From positions 89,662 to 110,913 of the forward strand of contig DEAW01000147.1 of assembly GCA_002348315.1 (NCBI GenBank): DNA of 21,252 nucleotides. Reading direction: 5' to 3'. This DNA is from Planctomycetaceae bacterium UBA2972. Lineage in GTDB: Bacteria > Planctomycetota > Planctomycetia > Pirellulales > Pirellulaceae. Of this stretch, positions 7,915 to 15,981 are shown piece after piece; the first letter of the stretch is position 1; each line of letters starts with the position of its first letter. The notes under the pieces are model-generated. The model was not told the origin of the DNA. It did no database searches and saw only the letters and a list, made by a program, of their open reading frames with translations. A program made the position numbers and the translations under genes.

Positions 7915-10326
7915 GTGGCGTTTCTGAATTCATCGCTAATATTTGGTGGCCTGTTCATTGCATTGCCTCTGATCATCCACATGGCGATGCGTCGCAAACC
8001 CGTCCCGCAACTATTCCCGGCACTCCGGTTTGTTCAACAAAAACAAGTCAGCAATCAACGGACCTTGCGGATGAAGCAGTGGTTGCTGTTGTTTCTACGC
8101 TGTTTACTGGTGGCCCTGCTGGCCCTGGCCTTCAGCGGTCCTTCGGCAGATCAGGCAGTGGCCGGTAATTGGATTGTCATAGGAATCATCACAACCGCTG
8201 TTGCACTGGTAGTAATCGTTGCTGTGGCGGCCTGGAATTCTCAGGTGGCCAGGCCGATCGTATGGTCATTAGTAGGTGTCGTTGTCCTGGGAATCCTGTT
8301 GGATATTCTGTTTGTCTACAGAGTTAGTAATGATCAGGACACGGTCCTCATTGGTGATGCAGACGCTGCCGTCTGCGCAGCGTTGATCTTCGACAACTCG
8401 CCACGAATGTCCTACCAGCAGGAAGGAGAAACGCGGTTAGAAAGGGCGCAGGAGATGGCAACCTGGTTGACTTCTCAGTTACCTGAGGCCAGCGATGTAG
8501 CGGTGTTGGATCGTAGTACCAGAAATGTCGTGTTTAGTACGGATCTTAATTCGACGGTCAATTCGATCGAGCAATTACAAGTCGAACATAATCCGGTATC
8601 GCTTGAATTTAGTATTCGCTCAGCCATGCAGCTATTGTCGTCTTCCGATTTCGAGCATCAGGAAATCTACCTTTTTACAGATTTGTCCAAAGTGGCGTGG
8701 GAGTCTGTGAATATGGCGTTGAAAAAGGAGATGGAACAACAGCAAATCGAATTGTTTCTTATCGATGTCGGAATAGAATCTCCGGCGAATGTAGCATTGA
8801 GCAGGCCTGAATTACAGGATGAGTTAATGATTGGGCAGGCCTCGACAGAGGTCAGTGTCGACGTATCGCATCTTGGGCTGGAAACAACACGTACACTGCA
8901 ACTCGTCGTCGAAGAAGTTGACCTGACTTTGCCAATCATTACTGATGGCGCTCTGGAGACGCCGCCAGTGAGGATTTTGGCAGAACAGGATTTGACTTTT
9001 GCTCAATCGGACTCGATCAGCCAGCAATCGGTCACGTTTTCATTAAGCGGATTACCACAGGGTGTACATCATGGGCAATTGAGACTGTTAGGTGGTGACG
9101 GTCTAAGTGTTGATGATGTACGACATTTTACCGTCAGCTCGGATGTTGCTTCACCGATCCTGATTATGACGGCTGAGGGTGTACCCACGCGATACTTTAC
9201 TCAGGCTATCGCTCCGCAGTCCGAACGGCAAATGGGTCGGGCACGCTATGATTTCACGGTTGTTCGTAATGGTAATATTACCGAACGGGGACTCGAGCAA
9301 TACGCTAGTGTCATTCTGATCGACCCCGCTCCGCTCTCCATGGAGACCTGGCAGCACTTAACACACTATGTGTCGGGTGGAGGATCGTTGGGAGTGTTCT
9401 TAGGGCCCAATATGACAGCCGAAAATCTGGCACAGGAAGATATGGTTGCGTCTCTGCTTGGTGGCTCGATCAAGCGACTATGGCGAAGTGATGAGAGAAA
9501 CTTTTTGGAAGCCGAGACAAATCAACACCGGGTACTAAAGGATTTTGCATCACTACAGGGCTCCGTACCCTGGGCTCAATTCCCTGTCGTACGGTATTGG
9601 CAGATGGCTGAGGTGAAGGAGACAGCTCAAATCATTATGCGGTTCAGTCGCCAGGCTGATCATCCAGCAATTCTGGAAAATTCTTTTGGAGGTGGAACCG
9701 TGATTACGATGCTGACTCCGATTTCCGAGCCGTTGAATTTGGAAACGCGGACGCCCTGGAATCGACTTGCCAGCGGCAATGATAACTGGCCTTACTTTAT
9801 TTTGATTAATGCCATCGCTGAGAGGCTGGTGTCGAATCGTGAGTCACGCTTGAATTATCAGGTTGGAGAAATCGTCTTGTTGCGTAATGACGAGGGACTG
9901 TTTCCCGGAGAATATCAGTTGTTTACACCGGATGCAGACTTACAGAATGTGCAAGCGGTGGATGCATCGTTGCAGGTGTCTTTTACAAATACGCCGGGCG
10001 CCTACCGTCTGAAAGGCCAGCAGGACGGACCCCTCCTGCGCGGTTTCTCGGTGAATGCATTAGAGAGTTTCAGTGATCTTCAGCGACTGGATTCGGAAGT
10101 ATTAGATTCCAAACTTGGTGCCCGGCAATACCAACTCGCAAAGAATCAGGAGGAGGTTTCTTTTGGCGTGCGACAACGCAGAGTGGGACAAGAGTTCTTT
10201 GCTGTCCTGATTCTGTTAGTCGGTGTGGTGTTTCTGCTAGAGCATCTTATGTCGAATAGATTTTATGCGCAGCAATCCGAAATGGTGGACAGCTCAGAAC
10301 GGACGGTCGGGGAGGTGGTTAAGTGA
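7915..10326 (+). CDS. BatA-like membrane protein with degenerate VWA domain
   Basis: An 803-residue protein. Residues 1-75 match the BatA N-terminal double-membrane-segment domain: a first helix at 7-25, then RRKPVPQLFPALRFVQQ, and a second helix at 55-73. Two further hydrophobic segments (85-106 and 114-134) come before the VWA-like part, which is not the usual layout. The VWA site reads DNSPR (160-164) in place of DxSxS, I find no matching Thr loop, and Asp256 (FTDLS) is kept, so metal binding is doubtful. Residues ~410-520 (ILIMTAEG, VILIDPAP, YVSGGGSLGVFLGP) resemble the amidotransferase-like/DUF4159 fold. A last membrane helix lies at ~759-780. The GTG start at 7915 follows a strong GGAGGAGG. 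The TGA stop overlaps the GTG start of the next gene by four bases, so the two are translationally coupled. It probably anchors the module at the inner membrane. Confidence 0.85.
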   Translation: MAFLNSSLIFGGLFIALPLIIHMAMRRKPVPQLFPALRFVQQKQVSNQRTLRMKQWLLLFLRCLLVALLALAFSGPSADQAVAGNWIVIGIITTAVALVVIVAVAAWNSQVARPIVWSLVGVVVLGILLDILFVYRVSNDQDTVLIGDADAAVCAALIFDNSPRMSYQQEGETRLERAQEMATWLTSQLPEASDVAVLDRSTRNVVFSTDLNSTVNSIEQLQVEHNPVSLEFSIRSAMQLLSSSDFEHQEIYLFTDLSKVAWESVNMALKKEMEQQQIELFLIDVGIESPANVALSRPELQDELMIGQASTEVSVDVSHLGLETTRTLQLVVEEVDLTLPIITDGALETPPVRILAEQDLTFAQSDSISQQSVTFSLSGLPQGVHHGQLRLLGGDGLSVDDVRHFTVSSDVASPILIMTAEGVPTRYFTQAIAPQSERQMGRARYDFTVVRNGNITERGLEQYASVILIDPAPLSMETWQHLTHYVSGGGSLGVFLGPNMTAENLAQEDMVASLLGGSIKRLWRSDERNFLEAETNQHRVLKDFASLQGSVPWAQFPVVRYWQMAEVKETAQIIMRFSRQADHPAILENSFGGGTVITMLTPISEPLNLETRTPWNRLASGNDNWPYFILINAIAERLVSNRESRLNYQVGEIVLLRNDEGLFPGEYQLFTPDADLQNVQAVDASLQVSFTNTPGAYRLKGQQDGPLLRGFSVNALESFSDLQRLDSEVLDSKLGARQYQLAKNQEEVSFGVRQRRVGQEFFAVLILLVGVVFLLEHLMSNRFYAQQSEMVDSSERTVGEVVK
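10309..10317 (+). promoter_or_regulatory. Shine-Dalgarno (GGGGAGGTG) of the VWA/GATase-like gene inside the preceding coding sequence
   Basis: A near-perfect ribosome-binding site lies in the last codons of the BatA-like gene. Its GGAGG core is 7 bases before the GTG at 10323, which is part of the overlapping GTGA start/stop. It supports the overlapping GTG as the true start. Confidence 0.7.
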
Positions 10327-12593
10327 TTCAGGGCTGGTCCTTAGATCCGATTTTCAACTCGCTGACCGGTGTCGTCGTCATTTGGTTTGTCTTGTTAATG
10401 GCTATGATTCTGATTCGGCCCTACCGTAACCTGCAAGCCAACCGAAGAAGAATACTCTTAGTGCTGCGAATAGTTCTCGTGCTAATTCTGGGAATCGTCA
10501 TGCTAAGGCCAGGGCGTACCGTCTCGGAGACCTTAACTCGCAAAGCGGCCGTGATGGTGCTTACCGATGAAACAGAGAGTATGCAGCAACCGTCGGCTGT
10601 GGATACGCTCACACGCTGGCAGCATCAAACCAGAGTTTGGCAGAACACAGCTGAATTTCTTCAGGATCGAAGTGATCTGGTTCTTCCCAAGTGGTTTGGG
10701 TACACGGATCACATTTCCAAGCAACGTTGGGATGATTCGCAGCAATGGACGATGCCTGACGAACCGGTTGGAGAGACGACGGACCTCGGGGCTTCGTTGT
10801 ATGAAGCGGTGACGAGCGAACCCGGGCAGCAGATTCATGCGGTGGTTTTGATGGGTGACGGGCGTCAGACAGCTTATCGGAGCGACGTGGATATTCGGCA
10901 AGCGATTGACGAATTGCGTCGCCGGGGCATTCCCTTGATCGGCATACCCTTCGGGCGGGAAGGAGATGTTCAGCAGTCCAAAGATATTGCTATCGAACAA
11001 TTGCCTCAGCAATTCCGCGTGTTTTCAGGAAACGACATTGAGATCAATGCGATCGCCAGGTTGCGAGCCGTTTTGTCTGAGCCGGTACAGGTGCAACTGA
11101 AAATGACACCGACCAATGGTGAAACTCAGATTGTTCAGACGGTGGATGTGACAGCAACAGAGACCGATGATATTCAACCCGTACAGTTTACGTTGACCGC
11201 TGGTGAGCCAGGTACTTATATGCTTGAAGTGGTTGCCAATTCAGTGGATGGCGAAGTCCTGTTAGCAAACAATCGCCAAACGGCTTATCTGACCGTGCTC
11301 GAAGGAGGACTGCGAGTGCTCTATCTTTATGGTAATCGTTTAGGTGAACAGCTCGAAATGCGACGGAGTCTAGCGTCTTCACCAGATATTGAATTGTCAG
11401 AGAGCTATCTGCGTCACCTGTCTTCTAAGAACTGGCCGGACCCAAGAGCGAATGTGATTGCGGATCAACAATTCGATGTGCTGATTCTTGAAGATGTACA
11501 TGCAGATGCTCTCGGAGAAGAGAATCTACAAGCCGTAGCTCAGGCTATCGAAGACGGTAAGGGGCTTATGATGCTTGGAGGGTTTTACAGTTTCGGCCCC
11601 GGAGCCTATAAGGATTCACCGCTGGATGCGGTTTTGCCAATTGAAATGGAGATTTTTGAGCGTCAGGAAGTCGGTGCCGCATTCCCGGTGAGAATGGCCT
11701 TTCATATTGACCGCGAGGTTGCGATGCGGTCCACCGTAGACCATCCTCTCACGAAGCTTGGGTCGACTGCAGAAATCTGGCAACAACTACCTCCGCTTGA
11801 AGGAGCAAATCTATTTCAGGGAGTGAAAGAAACAGGCGAGATTATTCTCACATCAGATCGTGATGAACCGTTGATGGTGGCTTCACAATACGGGTTGGGC
11901 CGAGTGGTGGCGTTCGCGGGGGATACGACCTGGCGTTGGGCACGTCATGGTCACGCGGAGACGTTACGTAGATTTTGGCGGCAAAATATTCTTTGGCTGG
12001 CACGTCGCGAAAATCTACAGCAGCGAGATGTTTGGTTGCAACTGGATCAACGCCGCTTTGTGCCGGGCGGAGAAATCGAATTCAAAGTGGGTGTCGATAT
12101 TCTGGGAGGCGAAGAGTTGGATCCATCCAATTTAGTTTGGCAAGTGATCTTAAAAGATCCGACTGAAAACACTCAGCCGATTACTGCCAGCAGGCAAAGT
12201 GGTATTTGGGGAGGTGTTCTTCCGGCCTTAGATCAGCCGGGTGAATATCAATTACAAGCAGAAGTAACGGATGGAGCTACGCAGGTTGGCCAGGCAGTGG
12301 TTAATTTTCAGATTCTCGACATGCAACCGGAACGTAATAATTCACTGGCGGACTTTCAGCAATTCAACCGACTGGCCGAGATGACTGCAGAGCATGGAGG
12401 TCGAGTGGTTGAACCGAAGGAACTCAACACCGTTTTACAGGAAATCATTGATGAGGCCAGCGATGAGGAAGTTGAGATTCAAATGAGTTGGCAGTTGGGG
12501 GCCACTCAGACAAGCGCCTGGGTTCTGATGCTGATCTTCAGCAGCTTATTCACATTGGACTGGAGTCTGCGAAAACGCTGGGGCCTGGTCTAA
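10323..12593 (+). CDS. Membrane VWA protein with glutamine-amidotransferase-like domain
   Basis: A 756-residue protein. Two N-terminal membrane helices (12-31 and 43-61) precede a VWA domain in which the metal site reads DETES (82-86, DxTxS), Thr152/Thr153 (ETTDLGASL) and Asp179 (MGDG). That is nearly complete, so metal-dependent binding is plausible. Residues ~225-325 form a beta-sandwich-like stretch. Residues ~329-440 match the class I amidotransferase-like domain of VWA membrane proteins (RVLYLYG; VLILEDV; MMLGGFYSFGPGAY; LPIEM), without the nucleophilic Cys, so it is not an active amidotransferase. A C-terminal helix lies at ~731-747 with a basic tail. It is the last gene of the operon, and its start overlaps the previous stop (GTGA). 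It is probably an envelope component driven or assembled by MoxR; the exact role is unknown. Confidence 0.87.
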   Translation: MIQGWSLDPIFNSLTGVVVIWFVLLMAMILIRPYRNLQANRRRILLVLRIVLVLILGIVMLRPGRTVSETLTRKAAVMVLTDETESMQQPSAVDTLTRWQHQTRVWQNTAEFLQDRSDLVLPKWFGYTDHISKQRWDDSQQWTMPDEPVGETTDLGASLYEAVTSEPGQQIHAVVLMGDGRQTAYRSDVDIRQAIDELRRRGIPLIGIPFGREGDVQQSKDIAIEQLPQQFRVFSGNDIEINAIARLRAVLSEPVQVQLKMTPTNGETQIVQTVDVTATETDDIQPVQFTLTAGEPGTYMLEVVANSVDGEVLLANNRQTAYLTVLEGGLRVLYLYGNRLGEQLEMRRSLASSPDIELSESYLRHLSSKNWPDPRANVIADQQFDVLILEDVHADALGEENLQAVAQAIEDGKGLMMLGGFYSFGPGAYKDSPLDAVLPIEMEIFERQEVGAAFPVRMAFHIDREVAMRSTVDHPLTKLGSTAEIWQQLPPLEGANLFQGVKETGEIILTSDRDEPLMVASQYGLGRVVAFAGDTTWRWARHGHAETLRRFWRQNILWLARRENLQQRDVWLQLDQRRFVPGGEIEFKVGVDILGGEELDPSNLVWQVILKDPTENTQPITASRQSGIWGGVLPALDQPGEYQLQAEVTDGATQVGQAVVNFQILDMQPERNNSLADFQQFNRLAEMTAEHGGRVVEPKELNTVLQEIIDEASDEEVEIQMSWQLGATQTSAWVLMLIFSSLFTLDWSLRKRWGLV

Positions 12594-12621
12594 GATTTAA
12601 GAACTGCCATCAATCGAATGA

Positions 12622-13347
12622 TCATGGTGTATAGATGTTCCAGTCATCTTGTTGATATTTCGTCGTTCGTAGTTGCTTTAAGATGGTCTGAACGTCCGTG
12701 GGTATTTCCGGGAGTGCACTGGTCGGCCTCCAGTGTTCAATCAACGCCGTTTGAACGTCTTCAATCGATACGTTCAGGTTAGTGACGAAGCCTGTATGAT
12801 CACGTCCTTGTCGATAGTCAGGTTGTTTTTGGGGAAACAGCAACGCCTGACTAATCTTCTCCAGTGAAAAGTTACAGAGCATGGTTCCGTGGTACAGGAT
12901 ACTATCTCGTTTCAAACGCAGACTGTTTCCAGAAAACTTGAGATCACCACATGCCAGATCGCTAAATCCTTGAATGCTGCAATCGATACCGATCCCCTGC
13001 AAGGCCGTGGCGGTTTCCCCCAGAACGAAGTCATGACATCCCTGTATTTCTTTTAGACGAGCTTGGCGATTACTGTTGAGCACGACGGTGTACATGAGGC
13101 ATCCCGGTCCGGTGAGTATGGTACCTCCGCCACTTGGCCTGCGGTAAACAGCTATCTGGTGCTGCCGACAAAATTCAAAGTCTGCCTCCTCTTCGAGCTG
13201 TCCTGATCGGCCCATAACAACGGCATACTGTTGAGGCTTCCAAAATCGCAGGAACTGCTCGCCGGTATTTTCACTCTGTACCAGTAATGCTTCGTCAAAT
13301 GCGATATTCTCAATCACAGATTCGAAGGTGAGGTCAAGTAATTGCAT
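12622..13347 (-). CDS. Lipoate-protein ligase A-family protein (or octanoyltransferase)
   Basis: A protein of 241 residues from the ATG at 13347, with the BPL/LPL catalytic fold. It has an N-terminal NIAFDEALL segment, the lipoate-pocket motif RRPSGGG (69-75), and the lysine region DLKFSGNSLRLKRDSILYHGTML (Lys137, His153). Members attach lipoate or octanoate to a lysine of 2-oxoacid dehydrogenase and glycine-cleavage H proteins. The His-Asp that usually follows the glycine loop is replaced by Thr-Gly here (GGGTILTGPG), and there is no C-terminal LplA accessory domain. A LipM-type octanoyltransferase is therefore also possible; a Cys sits at 133. The start is uncertain: TTG at 13395, with AAGGTG 9-10 bases ahead, would add 16 residues, but the family normally begins at MQLLDLT, so I prefer 13347. 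It ends tail to tail with the VWA operon, 28 bp away. Confidence 0.82.
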   Translation of the reverse strand: MQLLDLTFESVIENIAFDEALLVQSENTGEQFLRFWKPQQYAVVMGRSGQLEEEADFEFCRQHQIAVYRRPSGGGTILTGPGCLMYTVVLNSNRQARLKEIQGCHDFVLGETATALQGIGIDCSIQGFSDLACGDLKFSGNSLRLKRDSILYHGTMLCNFSLEKISQALLFPQKQPDYRQGRDHTGFVTNLNVSIEDVQTALIEHWRPTSALPEIPTDVQTILKQLRTTKYQQDDWNIYTP

Positions 13348-13409
13348 CGTGAGCAGGGGGCTAATAAATAGGGGATGGTTTTGAAATGGCGTCAAATAAC
13401 TGAATCACC

Positions 13410-13437
13410 TTGACGGGTTTACTGGTCAATCTACACT
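13410..13437 (+). promoter_or_regulatory. Candidate promoter of the HEAT-repeat gene
   Basis: TTGACG (13410-13415) and TACACT (13432-13437) are 16 bases apart, close to the sigma-70 pattern, about 70 bases before the TTG start at 13509. It lies in the divergent space shared with the ligase gene. No clear counterpart was found for the ligase. Confidence 0.4.
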
Positions 13438-13496
13438 AAAACCATACTCTTGGAGGTGTTGCTGAACACGACAGAGAGAAGTTGTTATTTCGCATT

Positions 13497-13500
13497 GGAG
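13497..13500 (+). promoter_or_regulatory. Shine-Dalgarno GGAG that decides the TTG start at 13509
   Basis: GGAG stands 8 bases before the TTG at 13509. The alternative TTG at 13482 has only AGAGAGAAG directly against it, and would add nine residues with no visible purpose. Confidence 0.5.
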
Positions 13501-13508
13501 TCAGATCT

Positions 13509-14543
13509 TTGACAGATCACCCCGAAAAGGAAATCCTACCAGAATCTCCGGAACAAAAGGGTGCGCCGGAGGCGTTGCCGGATGTGCAGCCGCCTCAGGC
13601 TGGATTCCTGGTGCAGCTGTTTCTCATCCCGATGGTCATTGTGACCGCAATCATTTGTGTCTGGTTGCTGTTTAATGTCATTTCGCAAAGTGAGTCCCCG
13701 ACGGAATTAGTACGGGGACTGCGCAAAATGGATAGTTCAAGCTGGCAAAAAGCATATACGCTGTCGAACCTGCTGAGGACACCTAATTCCAAAGAGCTCA
13801 AGACGGATCCGGAGCTGGCTGCGGAATTGATCGCCATTCTGGAGGCCAGACTGGATTTGGAAACGGCGGATCAGAATCAGGTGAAGCTGCGAGTTTTTGT
13901 CTGTCGTTGTTTAGGGGAATTTGAAATTGCAGACGGCATGGATGTGCTCATTGATGTCAGTCAACGTACGGAATCGGAGTTCGAGATTGAAATTGGCCGT
14001 ACGGCAGTCGAGTCCCTTGCCGTTTTGATTCAAAATCTGGGAGCGGAATCTCTGCGTGACAATCGGAAGCTAATCGATGCTTTGATTGCAACGTCGAATA
14101 TTCAGGCAGCGAATTCGGATTTGCAGTTGAAGGTAGATCAGCTCCGCAGCACGATTGGTTTTGCCTTAGGCGTTTTGGGCGGCGAAGAAGCGACGGAGCG
14201 TCTGCGGGGTATGTTGGCAGATTCATTTCCGAATGCACGGTTTAATGCAGCGACAGGTTTAGCGCGACATGGCGATCTGGCGTGTAAACAGATTTTGTTG
14301 GAGATGCTGAATGCGACCAGTACCGGTGTCGTTAGTGGCGAACTTGAACAGAATCATGCGTTTAAACGCAGCGTGGTGGCTGCTGCAGCGCTCGATGCAG
14401 TTGCGGCATTAAGTCGCCATCACGATGCAGACGCTCTGGCCGAATTGGTCGCAGCAGTAGAAAAAGTGTCTGAGTCAGAGGACTTTGGCAATCACTCCAA
14501 AGTCATGGCCAAAGAACTGATATTGAAAATACAAAATCCGTAA
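13509..14543 (+). CDS. Membrane-anchored HEAT-type repeat protein
   Basis: A 344-residue protein from the TTG at 13509 (353 residues if TTG 13482 is used). A polar, proline- and glutamate-rich N-terminus (1-32) is followed by one membrane helix (34-57) and then an all-helical region of repeated alanine/leucine-rich pairs. Examples are AELIAILEARLDL, LRVFVCRCLGEFEI, GRTAVESLAVLIQNL, IGFALGVLGGEEATERL and ARFNAATGLARHGD, typical of HEAT/PBS-lyase-like scaffolds. No catalytic motif is present. The single helix suggests a membrane-anchored scaffold; which side the repeats face is not clear. It stands alone between the ligase and the BRCT-MerR-TPR gene, with 134 bp downstream. Similar uncharacterised HEAT proteins are common in planctomycetes. 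The specific function is unknown. Confidence 0.75.
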   Translation: MTDHPEKEILPESPEQKGAPEALPDVQPPQAGFLVQLFLIPMVIVTAIICVWLLFNVISQSESPTELVRGLRKMDSSSWQKAYTLSNLLRTPNSKELKTDPELAAELIAILEARLDLETADQNQVKLRVFVCRCLGEFEIADGMDVLIDVSQRTESEFEIEIGRTAVESLAVLIQNLGAESLRDNRKLIDALIATSNIQAANSDLQLKVDQLRSTIGFALGVLGGEEATERLRGMLADSFPNARFNAATGLARHGDLACKQILLEMLNATSTGVVSGELEQNHAFKRSVVAAAALDAVAALSRHHDADALAELVAAVEKVSESEDFGNHSKVMAKELILKIQNP

Positions 14544-14677
14544 GGCCGGGGTTTTTAGAGTACGTGATAGTTTGTTTGGTCCTCGAACTAGGTTATCACT
14601 ACATAATGACGGACTATACAGGTCTGTTACCGATTCACTGAACATTTTCCTTTGTTGTCATTTCCAGAGTCATTATT

Positions 14678-15922
14678 GTGACTGAAGTTTCACCCCCATT
14701 TCAAGGCAAGCGAGTCGCGTTTGTAGGCAAGCTCGGCGGCGTAAACCGTCGGCAGGCTCAGTCGCTTGTAGCAGACAATGGTGGATTCGTGATGAATCAT
14801 GATGATTTGGAAGATGCCAATGTCGACATCGTCATACTAGGTGCTGATCAATGGCCTCCGACCACTCCGGAAGAACTTTTGCCGTCCTCTGTCCTCACGA
14901 GTGTGGCAGAAGGGCAATGTGAGATAATCACTGAAACTCAGTTTTGGGAACGGTTGGGGTTATTAACTGAAGATCAATCGGTACGTCGGCTTTACACGCC
15001 TGCCATGTTAGCTGAATTACTGGATATTTCCGTCGCAGTCATCCGTCGCTGGCATCGCCGCGGATTAATTGTTCCTGTACGCGAAATTCATCGCTTACCC
15101 TACTTTGATTTCCAGGAGGTTTCGACGGCGCGGCATCTAGCTGAACTTTTAGAGGCAGGAGCCTCGCCGGCTGAGATCGAACGACGATTGGAAGAACTGG
15201 CGCGTTATGTCCCTGATGTCGACCGTCCTCTGGCACAGCTTTCAGTCATTGTTGAAGGACGTCATATCCTGCTTCGTCAGGGTGAAGGTCTGGTAGAGCC
15301 GGGTGGACAATTACGTATGGATTTTGATTCTCTGGAAACAAAATCGGAAGAACAAAATGTAATCGAAGTCACTCGGGAAGATGTCATGCGGGTACTTGAT
15401 CGTCCTGCCGCCCAAGGGGCCGACCCGGAGATCCTGCCATTTATTAATGTGGTGAATCGAGCCGTCCTGCCGCAAAATCCGGAAGAGATTCTTGCGCAGG
15501 CGTCTGAGCACGAAGAGGCAGGAAAATTAGAAATTGCCATCGACCTTTACCGTAGTTTCCTGGCCGGATATGGTTTGCGAGCGGAGGTTTGTTTTCAGCT
15601 AGCTGAACTGCTTTACCGTGTACATGACTATACCGCCGCGCGTGAACGATACTACATGGCCATCGAACTGGATGAAAACTATGTCGAAGCCCGAGCTAAT
15701 CTGGGTTGTGTGCTCATCGACACAGGGGAATTAGATCTGGCCGTTGCTGCGTTATTAGGAGCGTTAAAATACCACCCGGATTATCCGGATGCTCACTATC
15801 ATCTGGCTCGTACTTTGGATGCCCTGGGGCGTAGTGAAGAAGCAACAGATCATTGGCGAGCTTTCCTCGTACTTGCTCCCGATAGCCCTTGGGCACAACA
15901 GGCCCGGGATCGTTTACGGTGA
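14678..15922 (+). CDS. BRCT-MerR-TPR fusion protein, putative regulator
   Basis: A 414-residue cytoplasmic protein with three parts. Residues 8-93 look like a BRCT domain of the NAD-dependent-ligase type (GKRVAFVGKLGGVNRRQAQSLVADNGG, then VDIVILGAD and an FWERLG end). Residues 105-175 form a MerR-type winged helix (LYTPAMLAELLDISVAVIRRWHRRGLI, then YFDFQEVSTARHLAELLEAG). Residues ~265-414 contain TPR repeats (LAQASEHEEAGKLEIAIDLYRSFLA; YTAARERYYMAIELDENYVEARANLG; ELDLAVAALLGALKYHPDYPDAHYHLA; SEEATDHWRAFLVLAPDSP). MerR helices bind DNA, BRCT domains bind DNA ends or phosphoproteins, and TPRs bind proteins, so a DNA-linked regulator or scaffold is likely. The GTG at 14678 is the first start in frame that gives the full BRCT; I see no strong ribosome-binding site. 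The gene is flanked by 134 bp upstream and about 60 bp downstream. Confidence 0.85.
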   Translation: MTEVSPPFQGKRVAFVGKLGGVNRRQAQSLVADNGGFVMNHDDLEDANVDIVILGADQWPPTTPEELLPSSVLTSVAEGQCEIITETQFWERLGLLTEDQSVRRLYTPAMLAELLDISVAVIRRWHRRGLIVPVREIHRLPYFDFQEVSTARHLAELLEAGASPAEIERRLEELARYVPDVDRPLAQLSVIVEGRHILLRQGEGLVEPGGQLRMDFDSLETKSEEQNVIEVTREDVMRVLDRPAAQGADPEILPFINVVNRAVLPQNPEEILAQASEHEEAGKLEIAIDLYRSFLAGYGLRAEVCFQLAELLYRVHDYTAARERYYMAIELDENYVEARANLGCVLIDTGELDLAVAALLGALKYHPDYPDAHYHLARTLDALGRSEEATDHWRAFLVLAPDSPWAQQARDRLR

Positions 15923-15928
15923 TTTGGA

Positions 15929-15959
15929 TTGGTTCCCACGGACTTGGCTGAGATACAAT
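15929..15959 (+). promoter_or_regulatory. Weak candidate promoter ahead of the membrane-protein/moaB/pepT operon
   Basis: TACAAT (15954-15959) is a good -10 match. The best -35 is TTGGTT (15929-15934) at a long 19-base spacing. Transcription would start near 15966, only about 15 bases before the ATG. Confidence 0.22.
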
Positions 15960-15981
15960 AGTTGTTTCGTCCTGAGCGTTG

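Noticed and set aside
8156..8320. Possible frameshift or insertion giving the extra hydrophobic segments in the BatA-like protein
   Set aside because: The reading frame stays open with normal codon use and no repeat borders, so the segments look like a real part of the protein.
10533..11012. 159-residue minus-strand open frame inside the VWA/GATase-like gene
   Set aside because: It lies wholly within a well-supported gene and looks like an antisense shadow.
12594..12621. Possible bidirectional terminator between the VWA gene and the ligase gene
   Set aside because: The 28-bp gap holds only the short palindrome ATGATCAT at its end, with no stable stem or T run.
14564..14599. Possible hairpin GTGATA...TATCAC after the HEAT-repeat gene
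   Set aside because: The stem is only six pairs around a 24-base interior and has no T tract, so it is not a convincing terminator.
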